From NCBI RefSeq assembly GCF_000373645.1, contig NZ_KB892024.1, positions 273,060 to 337,059 on the forward strand: a stretch of DNA of 64,000 nucleotides, written 5' to 3'. Below the pieces are notes generated by a model. That model was not told where the DNA came from and made no database searches. It saw only the letters and a program-made list of their open reading frames with translations. The position numbers and the translations under genes are program-made. This DNA is from Streptomyces sp. ATexAB-D23 (GTDB lineage: Bacteria > Actinomycetota > Actinomycetes > Streptomycetales > Streptomycetaceae). Shown here in pieces: positions 58,242 to 64,000 of the stretch; position 1 is the first letter of the stretch, and each line of letters begins with the position of its first letter.

Positions 58242-59404
58242 GCGTGCGCATGGCCGACTCGCTCGGTGGGAAGGCGGCGGTGGCCGGGATCGGCGCCACC
58301 GAGTTCTCCAAGGACTCCGGACGCAGCGAACTCAGGCTCGCCGTCGAGGCGGTGCACGCGGCGCTGGACGACGCGGGGCTCACCCCCGCGGACGTCGACG
58401 GTCTGGTCACCTTCACGATGGACACCAGCCCGGAGATCACCGTCGCCCAGGCCGCCGGCATCGGCGAACTGTCCTTCTTCTCGCGCGTCCACTACGGCGG
58501 TGGCGCGGCCTGCGCGACGGTCCAGCAGGCGGCCCTCGCCGTCGCCTGCGGGGTCGCCGACGTCGTCGTCTGCTACCGGGCGTTCAACGAGCGGTCCGGG
58601 CGCCGCTTCGGCTCCGGCGTGCAGCGGCGCGAGCCCACGGCCGAGGGCGCGGCGCTCGGCTGGAACCTGCCCTTCGGACTGCTCACGCCCGCCTCCTGGG
58701 TGGCCATGGCGGCCCAGCGCTATCTCCACACGTACGGGCTGACGCCGGAGGCTTTCGGGCATGTCGCGGTGGTCGACCGGCGGCACGCGGCCCGCAATCC
58801 GGCGGCGTACTTCCACGGCAAGCCGATCACGCTCGCCGACCACGCGGCCTCCCGCTGGATCGTCGAGCCGCTGCGGTTGCTGGACTGCTGCCAGGAGACG
58901 GACGGCGGCCAGGCGATCGTCGTCACCAGCGCCGAACGGGCCCGTGACCTGCGCCGTCCGCCCGCAGTGATCGTCGCGGCGGCCCAGGGCGCGGGGCGGG
59001 CGCAGGAGCAGATGACCAGCTTCTACCGGGACGATCTGACGGGCCTGCCGGAGATGGGGGTCGTCGCGCGCCAGCTGTGGCGCACCTCGGGCCTCGCGCC
59101 CTCCGATGTCGACGTGGCGATCCTGTACGACCACTTCACCCCGTTCGTCCTGATGCAGCTGGAGGAGTTCGGCTTCTGCGCCCCGGGTGAGGCGGCGGAC
59201 TTCGTGGCGGCGGACGCGCTGCCCCTGAACACCCACGGGGGCCAGCTCGGGGAGGCGTACCTGCACGGCATGAACGGCATCGCGGAGGCGGTCCGGCAGA
59301 TCCGGGGCACCTCGGTGAACCAGGTGCCGGGCGCCGCCACCTCCCTGGTCACCGCCGGCACGGGCGTCCCGACCTCAGGTCTTCTGCTGGGCCGGGCGGG
59401 CTGA
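58238..59404 (+). CDS. Thiolase-fold lipid-transfer protein/aldolase (Ltp2-like)
   Basis: A 388-aa thiolase-family protein. Motifs: GGGAACATVQQAALAVACG, GVADVVVCYRAFNERSGRRF and LNTHGGQLGEAYLHGM. The active-site Cys of true thiolases is not in its usual setting, as in Ltp2, which does a retro-aldol cleavage to release propionyl-CoA from steroid side chains together with DUF35. Last gene of the operon; ATGA overlap with the MaoC gene and a terminator after it. Confidence 0.88.
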   Translation: MSVRMADSLGGKAAVAGIGATEFSKDSGRSELRLAVEAVHAALDDAGLTPADVDGLVTFTMDTSPEITVAQAAGIGELSFFSRVHYGGGAACATVQQAALAVACGVADVVVCYRAFNERSGRRFGSGVQRREPTAEGAALGWNLPFGLLTPASWVAMAAQRYLHTYGLTPEAFGHVAVVDRRHAARNPAAYFHGKPITLADHAASRWIVEPLRLLDCCQETDGGQAIVVTSAERARDLRRPPAVIVAAAQGAGRAQEQMTSFYRDDLTGLPEMGVVARQLWRTSGLAPSDVDVAILYDHFTPFVLMQLEEFGFCAPGEAADFVAADALPLNTHGGQLGEAYLHGMNGIAEAVRQIRGTSVNQVPGAATSLVTAGTGVPTSGLLLGRAG

Positions 59405-59463
59405 CGGGGGCCGTGTCCGTGGGCGTACGCACCGGGGGCGACCCGGAGTCCCGCAGGGGTGGG

Positions 59464-59488
59464 CCCTCCACCTACAGGAGGTGGAGGG
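59464..59488 (+). terminator. Terminator of the acyl-CoA operon
   Basis: CCCTCCACCT-ACAGG-AGGTGGAGGG, perfect 10-bp stem, 60 bp after the operon stop. Confidence 0.7.
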
Positions 59489-59573
59489 GTGCATGGGCCT
59501 ACACCCTGAGGCGGACGCGGTTTCGGGACCTGGGGGCGATCCACGGAGCGGGCCCCGCTCCTAGCGTGGAGCC

Positions 59574-60233
59574 ATGACCACGCCAGTCCGCACGGGCACC
59601 TCCAGGGGAGCCGCACCGGCATGCACGTCGGCAGCGGCACGTACTTTCGCACCGGCGGTGCGCACATCCGCACCGATGCGTCCGTCCGCCTCGGCGCGCA
59701 CCTCGTACGGTGTGCGCGCGTCGGCGGCGCCGTATGTCCCGTACCCCTCGTTCACGTCATTCGTGAAGGCGCGGGGGCCGGTGCTGCTGCGCGCCGCCCG
59801 CTCGCTCACCGCGAATCCGAGCGATGCCGAGGACCTGCTGCAGACGGCGCTCACCAAGACGTATGTGGCCTGGGACCGGATCGAGGACCACCGGGCGCTC
59901 GACGGCTATGTGCGCCGGGCCCTGCTGAACACCAGGACCTCGCAGTGGCGCAAGCGCAAGGTCGACGAGTTCGCCTGCGACGAGCTGCCCGAGCAGGAGA
60001 CGGCCCCCGGCCCCGACCCCGCCGAGCAGCAGTCGTTGCACGACGCGATGTGGCGGGCGGTGCTGAAGCTGCCGGCCCGCCAGCGGGCCATGGTCGTCCT
60101 GCGCTACTACGAGGACCTGAGCGAGGCCCAGACCGCCGAGGTGCTCGGCGTATCCGTCGGCACGGTCAAGAGCGCGGTCTCCCGGGCGCTCGGCAAACTG
60201 CGTATGGACCCGGAGCTGACCCCGGTCCGCTGA
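59574..60233 (+). CDS. SigE-family ECF sigma factor with N-terminal extension
   Basis: A 219-aa protein. Region 2 (SLTANPSDAEDLLQTALTKT, YVAWDRIEDHRA) and region 4 (RYYEDLSEAQTAEVLGVSVG) are typical of the SigE-family ECF sigma factors. The first 58 residues are a Thr/Ala/Ser/Arg-rich extension without recognisable domain, unusual for the group; an internal start (near FTSFVKARG) would give normal length, but no good SD is seen there. ATG 59574 is used. Confidence 0.82.
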   Translation: MTTPVRTGTSRGAAPACTSAAARTFAPAVRTSAPMRPSASARTSYGVRASAAPYVPYPSFTSFVKARGPVLLRAARSLTANPSDAEDLLQTALTKTYVAWDRIEDHRALDGYVRRALLNTRTSQWRKRKVDEFACDELPEQETAPGPDPAEQQSLHDAMWRAVLKLPARQRAMVVLRYYEDLSEAQTAEVLGVSVGTVKSAVSRALGKLRMDPELTPVR

Positions 60234-60334
60234 GTCGTCCGGCACGCGGGCAAGCGGAGCGGAGCCGTCCGTCACCACCCCTCCGGTCGGTGTGAAATGC
60301 CGGACGACACCGATTCGTACCCTCGGGAGTAGTG

Positions 60335-60352
60335 ACATACCGCTCGGTATGT
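60335..60352 (+). promoter_or_regulatory. Palindromic operator before the acyl-CoA ligase gene
   Basis: ACATACCGCTCGGTATGT, a perfect palindrome with 4-bp centre of the TetR type (TACCG...CGGTA), 52 bp before the start codon. Confidence 0.7.
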
Positions 60353-60404
60353 GCGCAGAATCAGCGGAACCCTACTGCCGCGTAGCGCCCACCGGGAGGA
60401 CGCC

Positions 60405-62054
60405 GTGCTCAGCACCATGCAGGACGTACCGCTGACTGTCACCCGCATCCTGAACCACGGGATGACGATTCATGGGAAGTCGCAGGTCACGACCTGGACC
60501 GGAGAGCCCGAGCCGCACCGGCGCAGCTTCGCCGAGATCGGGCGGCGGGCCACGCAGCTCGCCAACGCCCTGCGCGACGAGCTCGGCATCGACGCGGATC
60601 AGCGCGTCGCGACCCTCATGTGGAACAACGCGGAGCACGTGGAGGCGTACCTCGCCATCCCGTCCATGGGCGCCGTGCTCCACACGCTGAACCTCCGCCT
60701 CCCCGCCGAGCAGCTGATCTGGATCGTCAAGCACGCCGACGACAAGGTCGTCCTTGTCAACGGCTCGCTGCTGCCGCTCCTCGCGCCGCTGCTCCCCCAG
60801 CTGACGTCGCTCGAACACGTGGTCGTATCCGGTCCGGGTGACCGTTCCGCGCTGGACGGCGCGACGGTGCGGGTGCACGAGTACGAGGAGCTGATCGCGG
60901 GCCGCCCCACCAGCTACGACTGGCCCGAGCTCGACGAGCGCCAGGCCGCGGCCATGTGCTACACCTCCGGCACGACGGGGGACCCGAAGGGCGTCGTCTA
61001 TTCCCACCGTTCGATCTACCTGCACTCCATGCAGGTGAACATGAGCGAATCGATGGGTCTGACCGACAAGGACACCACCCTGGTCGTCGTGCCCCAGTTC
61101 CACGTCAACGCGTGGGGGCTTCCGCACGCGACGTTCATGTCCGGCGTCAACATGCTGATGCCGGACCGTTTCCTCCAGCCGGCCCCGCTCGCCGACATGA
61201 TCGAGCGCGAGCGTCCGTCGCACGCCGCGGCCGTCCCCACCATCTGGCAGGGGCTGCTCGCAGAGGTCACCGCCAACCCGCGCGACCTCACCTCGATGGC
61301 CAACGTCACGATCGGCGGCGCCGCCTGTCCGCCCTCCCTCATGGAGGCGTACGACAAGCTCGGCGTCCGCCTCTGTCACGCCTGGGGCATGACGGAGACC
61401 TCCCCGCTCGGCACCATGGCCAATCCGCCCGCCGGGCTGACCGAGGAGCAGGAGTGGCCCTACCGCATCACCCAGGGCCGCTTCCCCGCGGGCGTCGAGG
61501 CGCGGCTGGTCGGCCCGGCTGGCGAGCACCTGCCGTGGGACGGTGAGTCGGCCGGTGAGCTGGAGGTGCGCGGGTCCTGGATCGCCGGTGCGTACTACGG
61601 CGGTGCCGACGGCGAGGCGCTGCGGCCCGAGGACAAGTTCAGCGAGGACGGCTGGCTGAAGACCGGCGATGTCGGTGTGATCAGCCCCGACGGCTTCCTC
61701 ACGCTCACCGACCGCGCGAAGGACGTCATCAAGTCCGGCGGCGAATGGATTTCCAGCGTCGAGCTGGAGAACGCCTTGATGGCGCACCCGGACGTCGCCG
61801 AGGCCGCCGTCGTGGCCGTCCCGGACGACAAGTGGGGCGAGCGCCCGCTCGCCACGGTCGTCCTCAAGGAGGGCGCCACCGCCGACTACGAGGCCCTGAA
61901 GTCGTTCCTCGCCGACTCGGGCATCGCGAAGTGGCAGCTGCCGGAGCGGTGGTCGGTCATCCCCGCTGTGCCGAAGACGAGCGTCGGCAAGTTCGACAAG
62001 AAGGTCATCCGCAAGCAGTACGCGCAGGGCGAGCTGGACATCACGCAGCTCTGA
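60405..62054 (+). CDS. fadD: Long-chain fatty-acid-CoA ligase (FadD)
   Basis: A 549-aa ANL-superfamily acyl-CoA synthetase: AMP-binding P-loop CYTSGTTGDPKGVVYSHRS, HAWGMTETSPLG, LKTGDVGVISPDG and hinge Lys motif at DRAKDVIKSGGEWIS, with C-terminal KTSVGKFDKK (acyl-adenylate Lys). It activates fatty or steroid side-chain acids. GTG 60405 with SD GGGAGGA 5 nt away begins the conserved part. The palindrome upstream suggests TetR control shared with lipid genes. A 19-bp terminator follows. Confidence 0.92.
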   Translation: MLSTMQDVPLTVTRILNHGMTIHGKSQVTTWTGEPEPHRRSFAEIGRRATQLANALRDELGIDADQRVATLMWNNAEHVEAYLAIPSMGAVLHTLNLRLPAEQLIWIVKHADDKVVLVNGSLLPLLAPLLPQLTSLEHVVVSGPGDRSALDGATVRVHEYEELIAGRPTSYDWPELDERQAAAMCYTSGTTGDPKGVVYSHRSIYLHSMQVNMSESMGLTDKDTTLVVVPQFHVNAWGLPHATFMSGVNMLMPDRFLQPAPLADMIERERPSHAAAVPTIWQGLLAEVTANPRDLTSMANVTIGGAACPPSLMEAYDKLGVRLCHAWGMTETSPLGTMANPPAGLTEEQEWPYRITQGRFPAGVEARLVGPAGEHLPWDGESAGELEVRGSWIAGAYYGGADGEALRPEDKFSEDGWLKTGDVGVISPDGFLTLTDRAKDVIKSGGEWISSVELENALMAHPDVAEAAVVAVPDDKWGERPLATVVLKEGATADYEALKSFLADSGIAKWQLPERWSVIPAVPKTSVGKFDKKVIRKQYAQGELDITQL

Positions 62055-62068
62055 GCCGAGCCGCACGG

Positions 62069-62112
62069 ACGACGAGGGCGGTACGGGGGTCTTCCCGTAC
62101 CGCCCTCGTCGT
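62069..62112 (+). terminator. Terminator after fadD
   Basis: Perfect 19-bp inverted repeat (arms 62069-62087 and 62094-62112) with a 6-nt loop, 15 bp after the stop. Confidence 0.85.
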
Positions 62113-62270
62113 ATGCGCCTGTGCGGCGGTCAGTTCGTGCTTGTGCGGTGGCCGGACTGCGCCTGTGGAGCGGTCGGGCCGCGCCTGCGGGGCCGTCGGA
62201 CCGCCTGTGCGGCGGTCAGTTCGTGCCTGTGCGGCGGTCGGACCGCGGTTGCGCTGCGGTCAGTTCGTGC
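62113..62270. repeat. Degenerate GC-rich tandem repeats
   Basis: A 24-bp segment containing TGCGGCGGTCAGTTCGTGC is repeated exactly at 62117-62140 and 62203-62226, with a third partial copy at 62253-62270 and several diverged copies between. The last copy overlaps the end of the leftward receiver-domain gene. Confidence 0.65.
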
Positions 62271-64000
62271 CGATCTTCGCGAGCAGGTCGACGATGCGGG
62301 ACTGCACCTCTTCGCTCGTCGAGCGCTCTGCCAGGAACAGCACGGTCTCGCCGGAAGCGAGCTTCGGCAGCTCCGACTGATCGATGCCGGCCGAGGTGTA
62401 GACGACCAGCGGGGTGCGGTTCAGCTGCCCGTTGGCGCGCAGCCAGTCGACGATGCCGGCCCGGCGACGGCGTACCTGCATCAGGTCCATCACCACCAGG
62501 TTCGGGCGCATCTGGGCCGCCAGCGATACCGCCTCGCTGTCCGTCGCCGCGCAGGCCACCTGCATGCCCCGCCGCTCCAGCGTCTGCGTCAGAGCGAACG
62601 CGATGTCCTCGTGCTCCTCGATCAGCAGGACGCGCGGCGGGTGCTGCTCGCTGTCGCGCGGAGCGAGCGCCTTCAGCAGTACGGCGGGGTCGGCGCCGTA
62701 CGCCGCCTCCCGCGACGCCTGCCCGAGACCGGCCGTCACCAGGACCGGCACCTCGGCGGCCACTGCCGCCTGGCGCAGCGACTGCAACGCCTTTCGGGTG
62801 ATGGGCCCGGTCAACGGGTCTACGAAGAGCGCGGCCGGGAACGCGGCGATCTGCGCGTCCACCTCCTCGCGCGAGTGCACGATCACCGGCCGGTAACCGC
62901 GGTCGCTCAGCGCCTGCTGGGTCGAGACGTCGGGCGCGGGCCACACGAGCAGCCGGCGCGGGTTGTCCAGCGGCTCGGGAGGCAGCTCGTCGTCCACGGG
63001 CTGCGGGGAGGGCCGGTTGGCGACCTCGACCGCACCCCCGGGACCGTCCAGCGGCTCCGGGCCCTCGGCCGCGCCCTCGTCGGGCGCCCCTATGGCGTAG
63101 GCGCGCCCTTCGGCCGCCGGTGCGGCGAGCAGCTGCCCCGACCCCTGCCCCTGAACCGTGGTGCCGGGGGCGGACTGGGGTGCGGGGAGCGCGGTCTGCT
63201 GTTCTTCGGGCGCGGGCGCGCCCGGTTCCGGTTCCGGTTCCGGCGGCGCGGCGAGCTTCCGGCGCCTGCCGACGCTGCCGGCGCCGCCCTGGGGCTGGTT
63301 CTGCTGGTGGGCGATGTGCTGGGCGAACGGCACACCCTGCCCGAGCGTGCGCACGCTGAACGCGCGCCCCTGCGTCGAGTCCGGCGACCCCGGCATCGGC
63401 GCCTCGGCGGGCAACGGCTGCCGTCGTACGTCGGGCGCGGGCGCCAGGGGCCGGGGACGGGCCGCGGGGGCGCGAAGCCCTTCGGGGCCGGCGCCCGTGT
63501 CATCGACGGGGGCCCCGCCGGGGGCGGCCGCGGTGCCGGTGGTGTGCGCGGTGGGTGCGACGGGCGCGGCGTCCGGCAACTCCGGCTCGGGGGCGGCGGG
63601 CGCGACGGGCCTCTGGCCGGAGGCGTCGTCCTGCCCCCAGCCACCGGGCTGAGCGGGAGGCGCCGAGGGCGCGAAGGGCTCGGAGCGCGGGGCGGGGGCG
63701 GGCTGGGCCGCCTGTGCGGGTACGTGCGCGGCCGGAGGCGGCGGGACGGGGGCACCCGGCACCGGGTCCGCGCCAGGCGCACCGGCCACGGGCTGTCCGT
63801 CCTGCGCCGGCAGCGCGAAGGACGCGGGCTGTCCCTCCTGCGGGCCGCTGTCGGGCCGCCGGGCACGACGCCGGCCGGTGGGTGCGGGCGAGGCAGGCGG
63901 AGCCTGCGGGGGTACGGGCGGGGCCTGGGGGACCTGCGGTGGTACGGGGGTGTGCTCCGGTGTACCGGAGAGGGCGTCGAGCCCCCCGGCCACACCACCG
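62260..64000 (-). CDS. Proline-rich protein with C-terminal receiver domain (5' truncated)
   Basis: The frame is open to the window edge, so the N-terminus is missing. At least 577 residues are visible: a long Pro/Ala-rich region (to about 325), a domain beginning LLVWPAPDVSTQQALSDRGY, and a receiver domain (VLLIEEHEDIAFALTQTLER) with phospho-acceptor Asp in LVVMDLM. The second domain also looks receiver-like but degenerate. The internal motif VRTLGQGVPFAQHIA is one I associate with large Streptomyces hybrid histidine kinases, so the kinase part may lie outside the window. Confidence 0.75.
   Translation of the reverse strand, partial: GGVAGGLDALSGTPEHTPVPPQVPQAPPVPPQAPPASPAPTGRRRARRPDSGPQEGQPASFALPAQDGQPVAGAPGADPVPGAPVPPPPAAHVPAQAAQPAPAPRSEPFAPSAPPAQPGGWGQDDASGQRPVAPAAPEPELPDAAPVAPTAHTTGTAAAPGGAPVDDTGAGPEGLRAPAARPRPLAPAPDVRRQPLPAEAPMPGSPDSTQGRAFSVRTLGQGVPFAQHIAHQQNQPQGGAGSVGRRRKLAAPPEPEPEPGAPAPEEQQTALPAPQSAPGTTVQGQGSGQLLAAPAAEGRAYAIGAPDEGAAEGPEPLDGPGGAVEVANRPSPQPVDDELPPEPLDNPRRLLVWPAPDVSTQQALSDRGYRPVIVHSREEVDAQIAAFPAALFVDPLTGPITRKALQSLRQAAVAAEVPVLVTAGLGQASREAAYGADPAVLLKALAPRDSEQHPPRVLLIEEHEDIAFALTQTLERRGMQVACAATDSEAVSLAAQMRPNLVVMDLMQVRRRRAGIVDWLRANGQLNRTPLVVYTSAGIDQSELPKLASGETVLFLAERSTSEEVQSRIVDLLAKIGTN

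Overview
The window is high-GC actinobacterial DNA, almost certainly from a Streptomyces chromosome. Evidence: many GTG starts, SD-coupled GTGA/ATGA gene junctions, SigE-family ECF sigma factors, SpoIIE/HATPase regulators, a Tat-exported DyP next to Sco/PCu(A)C copper chaperones, and an actinomycete integrative and conjugative element (AICE) in a tRNA gene. From memory the core gene order resembles S. coelicolor around SCO3947-SCO3977, near oriC; I could not check this. All calls come from reading the sequence; no similarity search was run.

Region 1 (1-20.2 kb, core): the C-terminal end of a CydC-type ABC exporter, a GAF-GAF DevS-like sensor kinase, two Cof-type HAD phosphatases, a possibly frameshifted unknown gene, an ECF sigma/PASTA pair, an LLM flavin oxidoreductase, RNA 2'-phosphotransferase, a MerR regulator coupled to an alpha/beta-hydrolase-SDR fusion, a four-gene ABC-2 exporter operon, a coiled-coil putative DNA-binding protein, serS and pheA. 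Two intergenic spacers (about 8.6 kb and 18.8-19.1 kb) hold clusters of DnaA boxes.

Region 2 (20.2-36.9 kb, core): an extracytoplasmic copper cassette (ycnI-like, sco, ecuC, copC-copD fusion, dtpA, all leftward), then pepP, a PP2C/SpoIIE phosphatase with one altered metal site, two HATPase regulators, a Prim-Pol-like protein, a SEC-C protein, a GDPD, a membrane HtrA protease and tRNA-Ser(UGA).

Region 3 (36,827-53,496): a complete AICE of about 16.6 kb, bounded by 58-bp direct repeats that duplicate the 3' part of tRNA-Ser. From the left: integrase, excisionase, an 11-copy CGGTTAC array, a DUF3631 ATPase, a small Cys/His protein, a Prim-Pol primase, a 67-aa remnant-like DNA methyltransferase, small proteins, a 9-copy GGTGTCA(C/G) array next to an FtsK/TraB translocase, Spd-type spread proteins, a C5-methyltransferase, an HEAGH metallopeptidase, micro-ORFs, a KorSA-type GntR repressor with operators, a P-loop kinase, and at the far end a divergent HTH regulator and 45-aa membrane peptide. 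The leftward operon is tightly coupled. The two arrays are candidates for the replication origin and for the TraB recognition (clt) site.

Region 4 (53.5-64 kb, core): the stranded native tRNA-Ser terminator, a divergent tRNA-Trp, a small secreted protein, a five-gene operon matching the mycobacterial igr steroid side-chain module (two acyl-CoA dehydrogenases, MaoC-DUF35, MaoC, Ltp2 aldolase) behind a 17-bp palindrome, an ECF sigma factor, an acyl-CoA ligase behind a TetR-type palindrome, and the C-terminal part of a long proline-rich protein with a receiver domain, cut by the window edge.
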